Positions 1 through 11,459 of a DNA stretch of 64,000 bases are shown here, in pieces; within the stretch, counting starts at the first letter, position 1, and each line of letters begins with the position of its first letter. Both the position numbers and the translations under genes were made by a program. The notes under the pieces are model-generated. The model searched no databases. It saw nothing but the letters and a program-made list of their open reading frames with translations, and was not told the DNA's origin. The stretch is from positions 28,234,186 through 28,298,185 of the forward strand of contig OZ034968.1 in assembly GCA_964030785.1 (NCBI GenBank), in the 5' to 3' direction. Origin of the DNA: Siderastrea siderea (taxonomy: Eukaryota; Cnidaria; Anthozoa; Scleractinia; Rhizangiidae).

Positions 1-416
1 GCATAAATTAACATTGATTCGCCGTGACGTCACTGGACGGCATTAGCGGCTCATTGATTCAGACGTCTCTCTAGGGAGTGAGCGACCAGAGGAGACGGCT
101 GAAATTCAGGCTACTTCAGAAGTCGTCTCGACGTTTAAGATAACTCTTGAGTGGATGATCATACTAGTTAGAGAAATTAAAACCTGTTTTGAAGGTAAAA
201 AATAGGTAGACATACCTGCAATTGATAAGATTTCAATTTTTATTTTTATTAAATATTATGCTATGTTTTTCTTAAATTCAAACCCAGGCTTTTCACAGTC
301 TTTTTGTTCCGTAACGCGTGGTCAGGAATACTGAGACGAGTGTGCTATTAGGCTCTCAGTATTCCCTCTCGCACTCTAAAAGGCTTACTCGTATAAAAGT
401 ACATTGCATTACTCAC

Positions 417-3400
417 CATGGGGTTGACTGGTACAGCTCCGTAAGGGAAGGGCTGCTGTGGCACTGGAGCTGCTGGCTGTGCTCCGTAAGGGAAGGGCTG
501 CTGTGGCACTGGAGCTGCTGGCTGTGCTGCGTAAGGAGAGCAGCAGGAAAATTCACAAGACGGTGCGCATGCCAGAGGGCAGGAACCAGGACACGTGGCT
601 GCTGCAAAGAAGAACGTTATCTCTGTTAAGTTTCACGAACTAAATTGCACAGCATAACAGTTGTACCAAGCTGACTATTACGACTGGCTATTATGAAGCA
701 ACGACGACATTGACACCAGGAAAATCGTCACTCAAGAAGTTTAACTGATTTACGTCCTCTTATTCCAAATTCTAGGTCTGTTTTGTGACGTTCAGACACT
801 TTTGGTTTGATGGTCTTACCACAGTTCTCTTAAATGGATATCCACGTAGTTTACTAAGGCAGTTAATTTCAGAAGAGTCGGCACCCCAAATTCATGGCCT
901 TAATTCTTTAACCACCCGGCTGCAACTTTTTGTGCTTGCTTGCTGACCTGTCAGATGATGAATATGACAAAAAGACATTCCCTCTTACCTGCTGGGGGTG
1001 CCAAAGCTGCCGCTGGGGTTGGATATTGGTAACCACCTGCATAAGGCGACTGCTGGAGGTCCTGGGCTGGAGCTTCGGTCGGTTCTGGCGGCGAGAACAG
1101 TTTGGGGACTGGTACTCTCTGAGGTGAGGCGACAGGTTTGACATCATGATGGACCTTAGCTGGCTTCTTCGGCGCAGGATGAGAATTTTTATGATCCGAG
1201 TACTTGTGGAATTTATGTGTTGGCAAACAGCAGTCAAACCTGCGGGAAGAGACAAAGCGATAAGATCTATGCAAATCTGATAACGAAGTACTGTAAAATA
1301 TTTCTCACTGTATTCTCCAACTGCACCACCAACCTCAATCACAGAAAGAACTTGTATTTTGAAAGTAGAGAAGAAACTTGAACTGAGGTTTACTGATAGT
1401 CATCTTTCTTTCTCTTCTTTCTCTTTTTATGTAGTGACCCTGTTGTTCAGTATACATTTTTTTTATATAAAGGAATGAATCTTTCAAGTGATCATTAATT
1501 TTTCCTCTTTGACCTGTATTTTTTTTGTACAAATACTTAAGCTGCTCACAATACAATACTTACGCTTCTTACAAATTCGACACTGTATACTATTTACAAC
1601 ACTTACACTACTTACAATAGAATACCTACAGTACTTACAATACGATACTTATACTTCTTATACTTATTTGTACTACTTACAGTGAAATATATTTTTTTAA
1701 CTTACAATACATCTATAATTTTGTTGTCTTAGTACAGTATACAGGTGTATATATATATATATATGAAAATATATTTTTTATTATTAATAATAACAACAGA
1801 AAACGTACACATTATATACGCGTATAAGATAATAGCAGGACGTAACGGAAAAAAAAAACAAGAAAAGGTAGGACTCGAAAAAAAAAAAGAAATTGAAAAG
1901 AAGAGCGAGGCCGCAATCCTAATGTGGAGGTTTTGGAAAAAAAGTGGAGTTAAAACAAAGATTGAAGTACAATAGAGGACTATCTAATAAACAGGTAGAT
2001 CGAAGTCACAGTTCATTTGAAACGGTTCCATTTTTGAGTTATATTTCTTAACAGCGTTCGTCTTCAGTATAAGCAAAACATTTTTCGATTTCCTGGCACT
2101 TTAAGAAGGTTTGCGAAAATATATGTAAATTCGGCAGGGTTTTCTTTATTTTCGACGAGTAAATGTGATATCTGCCAATTAGAAGTGCATGATGTAAAAG
2201 TATATCCTCAGTATTGTCAACTAATCCCAGACAGGTGGGTAGGTTCAGAGAGAAATCTTGTGGCTCAACCTGATGCTGTATCAACCAGTATTGTATATCT
2301 TGCCAAAACTTTTGAACAGACTCACATTCCCAGAAGAGGTGGATCAGGGTTTCTGTGGTTTGTTCACAGAAAGTACAGGAGTCCGTTAAAGAAATACCTA
2401 TTTTATAAAGGTAATTGTTAGTAGCAATTCTTCTGTGATGGAGTTTAAATTGGAAAGTTTGAAGTTTAGTTTCTCTGGTGCAGTAAAAGGGCAGATTATA
2501 CGACTTATCCCATTTTATCGAATTTGCGTAATTTCCGCAGTCTGTTATCCATTTTGCATTTTGCTTTTTGCAGGTGTTGAAGAGATTCTTTTAACGATTA
2601 ATGTATAAGCTTCTTTGCAAATGTTTGAAGCCGATAGTAACTTTTGGCCACAAGTGGGTTGGTTGGAATTCATCGTAACCTGATTTTGAAAAGACTTTTT
2701 CAATTTTGCCATGGCGGACACAATACCATAGTACGTTAAAAAAGTGGTCTTAACTTTATAGCGGGATTTAAAATCCTCATACTTTAAAAAGTCCGACTTA
2801 TGGACTTCAGTATACAATAAAAAGACTATTCCACTTAGTTCCGTCAGATGTGAGCCCACGGCAATCTCAGGGCTGCGCGCCTTGTTTTCTATTCGTGTAT
2901 ATACGACTCGATTTCATGGAATAACTAAATATCTACCCCTCTTCACCACAACTGTGGTGGATAATTGTTTTAGCATAATTCCTTGTTTCTGAGAAATGAG
3001 GAAAACTCGCGCGAAATCCAGAACAATGTCGAGAGGTGAATGGAAGATACATAGTAGCCATAACAGTGCGCGAAAAACCACTGGTTTGGAATATAGTAAT
3101 TGTTCATATTCATCCGAATTGTGAATAATTTAGTCACCTGCATATTGGTTTGCAGAGCTTTTGGCACATTGGCACGCAAAGAAAATTCTTGTTTTTGGCA
3201 AGCTTCTTGTTAACTGGCTTTTTCTTTGGCGGCGGCGGAGGAGGTTTCTTCTCGGCTGCTGGTTTTTTAGAGGATGAAGCAGGAGACGCGTTGCTGCCCA
3301 AATACACTGGTCGAATGCTCAGATTCAAAGCCTGCGAACGACAGCAGTCTATGTGATGAAAGATGAGAATGAGAAAAAACATAGTTTGGGTAAGAATAAG

Positions 3401-5046
3401 TCAATCTGCAAGTTTAAGATCATGTAGGCGTGCTCAACAACCTTTACCCTTAATTATTACAGACAATATCTTTTGGGGAAGTGACTTTAAGCCGCTGGCA
3501 TTGTCTGGGTTAATTTCTAAAAAAGACTTAGATAAGTGAGCGATAAGAGTACGAGGGGAAGTCCCCCGATGTTGTCACGTGGTCTGTTAATAATAAATCT
3601 GGGACTGGCTCGTTTGATTGATATCACAATTTGACTGGTACGGCTGGCGTAGGTCCCTTAACATGTTGACGTTCGATTTCACCTCTAAGTTGTAAAGGGT
3701 ATTTTAACATTTGTTTACGAAAATATTGATGACTAAATTCTATTATAACCAAATTACCAATAAGTGTGAGACTAAAGTTACCCTCACCTGGTTTGCATAG
3801 GGGAGCACAAGCTGCGGAACAGCTCTGAGCAGCACAGGGATCCCCGGTGGGATACCCGGCATATCCGGTATCGTACGGGTTGGGTGGATATTGAGGATAG
3901 GCCGGTGGTTGGCTGACAGGGAAACAGCACCCTGCGTCACAGTTAGGGTAACAGGTGGACGGACAGCCAGTGGGACATGCCGGAGGGGGAGGGGGTGGAG
4001 GGGGAAGGGAGGCCTGATAACTGACTAACTGGGGGAACATATCCGGAGTGTAGTCCGGGGCCCCGGGTGCACAGCAGCTTCTCTTGCAGGAGGAGAGACA
4101 AAATCTCTTGCATCCAGGATGACACGCCCAAGAGAATCCTAGGGAGAAATGATAAAATGCAATTTACATCTTCTCGCTTCCTAGGACAGTTTTATCTAGC
4201 AGATTTGGTATGGCACAGCGGGCTCCATTGTGGGGAATTCCGAAAAAAAATGCAAAACAAATGGGCAAGCTTTTCTCTCCCCAGTCCTCGTTTGCTTCGC
4301 ATTTCGTTCTTTCGATCGGCTATTTTATTTATTTATTTTCTTTTGGGGGGGGGGGAGGGGTTATTTTCCATACCGCAGAGCCTATATATTTTGGTTTCCA
4401 TGTGACGTCAAAGCTGTCACCTTTCTTTTGTTTGTTTGAAAAAAAATGGCAGCCGTTGACATCTGACTCTGGATCGCGATTAAAATCTAAGTTTACTAGT
4501 TGGGATAGCTCTTTCATCAACAGAGTACTTACTTTGCATGGGATTCTGAACCACTACCGACTTTCTACCCCCACGTCCTACGAGAAAGGAAAAAGACTGT
4601 TGTTTCCTTATTAGCTGGCTAACTAGTTAGTTTGTTTGTTCATTCGTTCATTCGTTCATTCGTTCATTCATTCATTCATTCATTCATTCATTCATTCGTT
4701 CATTAATTAATTAATTCATTCATTCATTTCATTTCATTTTTCGTTTCTTCGTTAGTTCATTCATCCGTTTGCTCTTTCGTTCTTTCACTCAGTCCGTCTG
4801 TTCATTCGTCCGTGCGTTTAGTCAGTCAGTCAGTGAGTGAGTGAGTGAGTGAGTGAGTGAGTGAGTGAGTGAGTGAGTGAGTGAGTCAGTCAGTCAGTCA
4901 GTCAGTCAGTGAGTGAGTCAGTCAGTCAGTCCGTTAGTTGATTAGCCTCTCGAGGTTATCTTACCAGACTTATGTTTTAAAGTCAAGCTACTGGCAAAGG
5001 ATAAGAGCACTGCAAGGAGACAAAGTGAGGCCACGGCTATCCTCAT
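417..5046 (-). CDS. Secreted protein with five minicollagen-type cysteine-rich domains (3' end unresolved)
   Basis: Exons on the minus strand, read 5' to 3': 5046-4965, 4577-4533, 4138-3788, 3348-3138, 1239-989, 601-417. All have GT-AG borders and matching phases, giving 375 open codons. Residues 1 to about 20 form a signal peptide (MRIAVASLCLLAVLLSFASS). Five cysteine-rich domains follow the nematocyst pattern CxxxCxxxCxxxCxxxCC at about residues 48-65, 97-114, 144-162 (first spacing four residues), 217-234 and 317-334. Linkers are proline-rich (eight prolines at 88-95), lysine/proline-rich (about 187-211) and Ala/Pro/Gln-rich. No Gly-X-Y collagen tract is present, so this is not a standard minicollagen. 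In cnidarians this domain forms disulfide cross-links in the nematocyst wall; that role is inferred here. An upstream noncoding exon is likely (acceptor near 5062, donor near 5325). After exon 6 (donor GTGAGT at 416-411) the end is unclear: a short exon 215-177 reaching a stop is possible, or the gene leaves the window. Confidence 0.85.
438..527 (-). repeat. Perfect 45-bp tandem duplication inside a coding exon
   Basis: Two identical 45-bp units in exon 6 of the five-domain gene each encode the 15-residue block AQPAAPVPQQPFPYG, residues about 339-368. The units are identical at the DNA level and in frame, which suggests recent expansion of the linker next to the fifth cysteine-rich domain. 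Confidence 0.95.
1240..3137 (-). other. Intron 4 of the five-domain gene (outside the retroelement)
   Basis: Apart from the retroelement fragment, this intron holds a degenerate minisatellite at about 1540-1690 built on TACTTACAAT-like units, an (AT)n run near 1748-1764 and A-rich stretches. I see no further exon. Confidence 0.5.
2043..2870 (-). mobile_element. Tx1/L1-like non-LTR retrotransposon, ORF2 C-terminal fragment
   Basis: The minus strand translates, with breaks and stops, into the tail of an L1/Tx1-type reverse-transcriptase protein. It has a segment like FKSRYKVKTTFLTYYGIVSAM, then FKLHHRRIATNNYL, then a zinc-knuckle-like CTFC...HLFWEC...FW motif near 2370-2285, ending at a stop at 2048. 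The 5' part is missing. It sits in the intron of the five-domain cysteine-rich gene between exons 4 and 5, in the same orientation. The family is named from motif memory only. Confidence 0.7.
4630..4932. repeat. Tetranucleotide microsatellites (ATTC)n and (GTCA/GTGA)n
   Basis: A run of CATT/CGTT-type tetramers spans about 4636-4740. A second run of GTCA and GTGA tetramers spans about 4819-4931. Both lie in intron 1 of the five-domain cysteine-rich gene, between the signal-peptide exon and exon 2. Confidence 0.95.
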
Positions 5047-5339
5047 GGTCACAAGCGTCGCCTACAGGAAAAGAGGAAAAAAGTATGTTTTAATTAATTG
5101 ATTCCTTGAGTAATAAGAGGAATCCCACAGATCACTTAACACTGAGTTATTTTACTTCATTACTTATCGTAATACAGGGCAAATAAAACAGTTACGTCAA
5201 AAGTCCGTTCAGAGTACAAGAGCGTTTCGTGATAACTCAATCTCGATCGCAGTTTTAAGAAGCGATATTTTATGAAAGATATTTCAAGTTCCAAAAGAAA
5301 CAGAAAGGCAAACGTAGGCACTTACTTGCTTCTAGCATG

Positions 5340-8300
5340 AAATTTTAGGTTTATAACAGTCGGTTTCTACGAGGATAAGTTGCACTGGGAGCAATAAGTA
5401 TTTACGTTGGATCCATATCCTAATTCAAAGTCCCCTACCTAAGGGACTTACCCTACCTAGCCCTACCCAAGGGGCTAAACCCTGGAGTGAGGCTGGGTTA
5501 GTCCTAAATTTCGGCTTTCGCACACACATTTCTTCTCTTTCGGTTGGGGGAAAAGAATATTTCATAGCATTTGCTTGGCTAATGACGGACCCTTCAAATT
5601 GTTTGCATGTGACTAAAAATTTTTAGAAGCGATTTATTTCACAAGTGTAACCTCAATATTTGCCTTTAGAAAGACGGTTCCAAGTTAATAAATTTACTTT
5701 TAAAATGTTGAAAGCTGTCCTAACTTACGTAAACTCTCCGATTTTCAGAAACTTTATTTCAGAAGGTTTACAAAAGGCACTAAAAAGAAAACATCGTGAC
5801 ACTGTATAGTAGATACCAGATCAGTAGATAGTGATTTCGCGCGCTCTGATTGGCTACTTAAAATCGGGATCGTATCTGCCATTTACCTCCTGGTATTGGG
5901 ATTTTGCGTGTGAGTTTTTCCTCTGTGAGCTTTACCTCCACTGGTTTGGTACAAAGTAAAACACGGCAATTATTGTCCTCAGTGTCAGTGATCAGAAAAG
6001 TGTTAGTCTCCATTTCGGTGAATTAATAATTGCTAAATATCCAAGACGAGCACAATTGCGTCTTCACATCCTGCGCGTTCTAGGTTAGTAGAAAACAAAT
6101 TAAAGCTCTTGGCGCTGACTAAAATGAGTGCGCCTGCTGGGAAAGAGATTGTGCAGAACCAAGCGCGTAAGCATGGTGACTGTTCTACGAGATATCTATT
6201 CACTGCCCATGTTTATAGACCAAACCCAGCGAAACGAAAAATCAAAGAAAAATAAAAGAAATCAATGTAGGAAAACTACTACACGCCATATCGCTCACAC
6301 AGAAAAATTGATTGCCAGTGCAATTTCAATCTTCTCGCTTGCAGCTTTTGCCGGCTTCTCCCTTGATAATCTCTCATTATGTTTGAGGAAACTTAATGAA
6401 AGCGTAACTACTTTTCAAATCTGTAAGCCTGACCATTGGATCAGCAGGTTGTTTACGGTCGCTGACTTATTGTGACCTTCATCAATAAACGCTCGCTAAA
6501 CTTCCTTTTTGTTATCTTGCTCTGTGGTTGATCCTAACGTCTATTCGTTTTGGCTTTAATTGCTACTACTTCTCAATAAATAACCGCTAGCATTGGCCTT
6601 CGAGTGAAGCTCTGGCTAGCTGTTATGGCTAGTTCGTTTGTGAAGTCCATAAGTAAACGCTTTTATTCTTGCCGATACATGAGAACTGATAGCAAATTAC
6701 CAGTTCCATGAAGAATGAAATTTTAGGATTAACCAAACAATAGAATTAATCTTTTATCCTAGTCTATATTTATCGCCTTTTAAAGTACCACGAAATAATC
6801 GTTTGTCAAGAATCTTCTCCCCCATAACTATGCGAGCGCCATTTCGTTTCGGAAATAATATCACAAAAAGCAAACGGGTACGCATGAAAAAACCTATCAC
6901 TGGAAAAGCCTTTATAACAGCTTGGTGTTCACCGTTCAAGGAGAAAAAAACGTTGATAAGGTTCATAAAAAATAAAATAACAGAGTTCTTACCCTAGCGA
7001 TCCGTAGGTCCACACAGGATATGGTATTTTACCTGCTTACGGGTAAATATTTTACTCTATCGAACAGTGAAGACAAGGCAGTGTTGTAACATAAAATATT
7101 CAGCAGTTAAAACAGCTAGAGAGTTATTTCACTTTATTTCACACTTTCAGTAAACAATTTTTTGACAAGTTTTTAAGGCTTATTAGCCTTCCACCGAGTC
7201 GAACATTGAAAATTATACGGGCCGGAGACATGTAGATCAAATAACTGTGGCTAAAGTAATAAGCGTTGCAGGAGGTAGCGAGGTTAACATGTTATTATTT
7301 TTCGAGTGAAATGGTCAACAGCTTCCACGCATTATCTCACAGGAAAAGCATCTGTAGCAACAGCTTAGCTGAAAACGTTTTAATTTTTTCTTCAAACATT
7401 TGTAGATTTCCATGAAACTCGTGAAAGGAAGAAGACGTTATCTGCTGATTTCTTCTTGCCATCTAAGCCTCTACTGTTTTGAATGCTAAAATTCTATAAG
7501 TTCCCTGAAATTCTTTAACGGATAAGTTCACTTTAGGCTGCGAAGTTTTCGCAAATATTTCCCAGGCCTCGCTGGTTAAGACAGAATGTGGGCACTGGGA
7601 ACCAAAATGATTGACTGACAATAGCCCGTGTTTCTAGGAACGATGGGATTGAATGTATTACTCAATTTTACTGCGGCTTTTAACTCAGTTGAAGGCGAAA
7701 ATTAAGATTCCCACAACATTCCTCTCTCAAAGAAAGAATTAAAACGTTTACGATTTTAAAACGCGATGGAGTGGATTGAAAAAAGAGGTGTAAGCCTTTG
7801 CTCAGTAGAAATTCCACGCTCGTGGAGACTGGGTCCTAAATCCTTTAAAGTGGCTCACGTCGTGTAAAGTTAAAATCTCGGGAAATGAACATTGGTTAGT
7901 GTATAAGGCAACTGAAACCGTAGAACGATAGGGTTACAAAAATTGTTTCTGTTCTTGACCAGCAAGGGTTAATTTAGGTTCTTTAAACGACCGCTGACTT
8001 TGCAGGATTTTCTAAAGCTAATTGCTTGAACACGGCAAGAGTCTTGTGTTACATTGTAGGTTTCTTTTGCGAATACATTTTTTACGTTATTAGTAACTCA
8101 ACAACGAAATAGGGGAAGGAAAATTCAGTGACACTCGCGATTTGCAAGACAGTTGACCTTCAGTATTCTTCACAGTTCAGTGTTGATATAACTTTTTTTT
8201 ATAATAGGTCTCACATCCCAAGTTTGATTGGCTGCAGACAAGTTGTTATATCGTGGTTGCCCTAAATGGTGACGTCAACGTTACATTGCTCTACACGTAC

Positions 8301-9200
8301 AAAAGCGACGTTCTGGCAGATCTTTAAAAAATCGATTCAAGGCTAGATCTATAAGAAGATTAACTGAATCAATATAAAAAGTGCGAATCGAACTTAGAAG
8401 CTTCTCGTTTGTTAAACCTCTTCTCTAAAGGAAATAAAGTGGGGTTGACTACACTGTCACACACAACTCTGCTTGAGACTCATTATTTTATTTTTTTTTC
8501 TATTAATTTAACAAGATTGTTCATATGGTTTTATGTTACAAACTTTAACTTAGAACACAAAAAATGGACTCTTTTCCATATCCAAGCTAGAGCCCTGCGG
8601 CGGTTGTTCGAAGCGACGTGAAACTAACTCAGGCTGCTGATATCACTTTACTGATTTTGATTTCAGTTTGAAAGCTACGAAAGTTCTTATAAATTCAAAT
8701 TTGACTTCGGCTGCCTGCGCGCAGACATCTCGTACTTCCTTTACTTCACACGTGGAACAAACTGGGAAATTAGAGACGTCTGGACGCAGGCTACTGTGAC
8801 TTAAAATAAACGGTAGAAGCGCTTTTTAGCAAGAAAAACAGAAACGTTGAACAACTGGCCGCTTCCCTGACGGTTACGTGAAAAAAACTGAGTCAATTAA
8901 AAAAAAAAAAGAAAGAAAGAAAGAACGAAAAAGAAAACCCAAAAATGTTCTAGACTTGAAACAAGTACGATTTTCTTGTTTAAATATTGCAGGATAGTAT
9001 CTTTCAGTTGAATATAATCAGAGCAGAATGTAATTCGCCGTTCTCCTCTCCAGAAATCTTGCTCTCCGCGATGTTAAATGGCGGCCTGATTATGTTGCAA
9101 CCTGATCTACAGAGAAACTGTTCAGATAAAGAAAATCTTAGACATTCTGTTCAAAATGATTAAAAAGTGTATTTCAAAGCAACTATTCTATAGGAAGTTT
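5340..9200. other. Spacer between the two cysteine-rich-domain genes
   Basis: AT-rich sequence with no ORF I can support. Open frames near 6128-6475 and 8409-8621 lack recognisable domains or consistent splice sites. It should contain the minus-strand promoter of the five-domain gene (just right of about 5330) and the 3' untranslated region of the single-domain gene (just left of 9298). Confidence 0.5.
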
Positions 9201-9297
9201 TTGCTTTTCCTCCATTATGTCAGTTATTCAGTGTTTTTTAGGAGCAATACAACACCTAAACTCGCAGGAAGGTAAGCAGGCTTTCTGGCATTTGGCG

Positions 9298-11374
9298 TCA
9301 CACAGGCTTTTCTTTCTTGACCGTACTGTTTTTCTTCTGTTCGTGCTTTTTGATTGTGCTTTTCTTCTTTGCGTGTTTTTTTATAGTACTCTTCTTTCTT
9401 ACATATTTCTTGCCCAGTTGTTTCTCAATCGTTTTCACTGTTTGTCTTGACACATCGTAAGGAGGAGCGATACAGCAAACCAAGTTGCAAGTAGGGAGGC
9501 ATCGTTGTTTACAAACGGGCTTACATGAACCCCATGTCTTTGATCCTGGAAAGATAGATTGCTGACGGTAAGGACAATTGAATGAACGACACAGATTATT
9601 GGAGGTAACGTTAAATTTGAACAAGTAAAACAGGTTACAAAACAAAACTTGTCAATGAACTCGTCTCAAACATTACGCCTGGGCTGCCTGTGGATTCACT
9701 GAGTTTTCTCTCGTGCGCTAAAAGGATGGCGCTTTGATAAACAATAACATACCACAGCAACAACAACACAATCACATATTCACTAAAGTTAAGTTACGAC
9801 GCCGTTGTTTTACTTACTCTTTTTTCTTGCGTATGCAGTCTCCAATGCACTTTCAGTCTCTATGTCCGACAGACGAATCACATCAACTAGTTGGCCAAAA
9901 TAGGTAATATTAGCAGCACTCTTTATAAGAAGCTTTGTGAATCGCTTTAACTATGCTTTTAAGGTTGCAAATAATTACCTTATGTAACATTATCAATTCG
10001 GCACGCCAGGAGAGTACTGATGAATATCATCGTGCACTTTTGTGTCCGTTAATTTGAAGCGCGGGAACGAGGAAAAATTCAATTCTGCTAGTTAAATTTT
10101 TTATGCTATTGTTGTAACCACTTACATTTAAATCCTTTCACAGACTTTTCTAGGTCTACTTTGGAATCTCTTTTGACCATGTTCACTATATCTGTTGAAA
10201 TAAAAACGGCCACAAAACTGACGCAACATAAACTAAAGGAATAACTTGCTAAAAAGCAGAGGCGGCGGAGCGTTTTGAAACGTGGAGGGGCTCATCGTAC
10301 ACCAAGCCAAGCGCATACCCTTTCTCAAATTTCCCAAAATGTCCTTTGCGTAGTTCGTTGGCACAAGCGAACCTCTTTGCAATCGGAACAGTGTCCAGTG
10401 TGTCCGTAATCGATTTGTGACAATGCATAATAAGGCAGTTGTTCAGACGATCCTGCTTCATGTGGTGCTTCTTAGGTAGTTCTTGAGTCGTCGGAGGACA
10501 AAAAATGTACGCTCTGAAGTCGCCGATTCCACAGGTAATGTCAAATACAAAGCACTTCTGCCAAGTTATGTGGAAAAGTCCAGCAGTTGATTGGCTTCTC
10601 GAACAAAGACCGGAGTTGTTCAAAAAAAACGTCCTGCAACATATTATTTCGCCAAGCGCGATTCTGATGAAATGGTCTGTGAAAAGATTATGAGGCTGAA
10701 TATTTGCCAAACCAATTTTATGCTGCGCTAGCGATATTTTCGGCATCGAAACGTGGGGAGGCTGAGACCCCAAATTTTCCTTTGGGGGGGGGGGGGGGGG
10801 GCTACAGCCTCTGAAAAGTGACAAACGAAAGTTAAACTATTGCGAGAGTTCACCTGTGCTGTCGTTGTCAATCAACCTTTTAAATATGTTTCAACTAAAT
10901 GTGTTTACAAAACGCTGACTTACGTTCAAGTTTTTCATGTGCATGTTGTTTCTTGCCTTGGTCTTTTGCAGAGCTGTACGCAACAAACGTTGATTTAAGT
11001 TGTTTTTCAAGCTTCTTGATGGCTTGTGATGTTTTCTGTTCTACGAGGCTTTCCATCTCTATGAATAAAACAGGTGAACGGCTATTTTACTTGGAGCTAT
11101 TAAAACTTGATTAACTGGAGCATGGCGGAAATCTTTAGAAACCTCTAGGGGTTGACCCCGTTACAGGATATATTTATCACCTAAGGACAGGATTGGCTAA
11201 GAGATAACACATGTACTGAACATATGTTCAATAAAGCCATAAAAATATGTTACCTTTCTTGCGCACGGCATTTTCTTCCTTTCTATCTGTATCATCTGGT
11301 TTAGATTCAGACAACACGGCTGGAAAATGTGCCGCGAGCAGCACCAGCAAACATATACTTGCAAGTCTACTCAT
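9298..11374 (-). CDS. Secreted lysine-rich protein with one minicollagen-type cysteine-rich domain
   Basis: Complete five-exon model on the minus strand: 11374-11254, 11058-10924, 10191-10126, 9886-9818, 9545-9298 (stop included). All four introns are phase 1 with GT-AG borders, giving 212 residues. Residues 1-22 form a signal peptide (MSRLASICLLVLLAAHFPAVL). An acidic/basic stretch follows, then an amphipathic, probably helical region (about 41-85). The cysteine-rich domain CKPVCKQRCLPTCNLVCC lies at residues 138-155, followed by a tail very rich in Lys with the repeat KKSTIKKH twice. The CxxxCxxxCxxxCxxxCC spacing is the nematocyst minicollagen signature. No collagen or polyproline segment is present. 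A noncoding leader exon is likely (acceptor CTCTACAG just before the ATG, donor near 11450). It lies 4.3 kb upstream of the five-domain gene, on the same strand. I do not recognise a named orthologue; a structural or matrix role in the nematocyst is inference. Confidence 0.8.
10257..10813 (-). mobile_element. Truncated hAT-family DNA transposon with transposase C-terminus
   Basis: The borders are CAGAGGC at the left and GCCTCTG at the right, a hAT-like terminal inverted repeat. A minus-strand ORF covering the whole element (10824-10249) contains KQDRLNNCLIMHCHKSITD followed by a conserved basic/aromatic tail (HFGKF). This resembles the C-terminal dimerisation region of hAT transposases in the ZMYM/TTF-like group. 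The N-terminal and catalytic parts are missing, so it is a remnant. It sits in the intron between exons 2 and 3 of the single-domain cysteine-rich gene. I could not find a clean 8-bp target duplication. A G17 homopolymer lies near its right end. Confidence 0.65.
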
Positions 11375-11459
11375 TCTGTAGAGAGGACAACAACTCTGCA
11401 AATAAATGGTGTCAGAACGTCCCATGATGACTGCAGTCAAAGCCGCTACTTACAGTCCC

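Noticed and set aside
177..215. Possible last coding exon of the five-domain gene
   Set aside because: The acceptor and frame fit and it reaches a stop in 13 codons, but it is too short to accept over an exon lying beyond the window edge.
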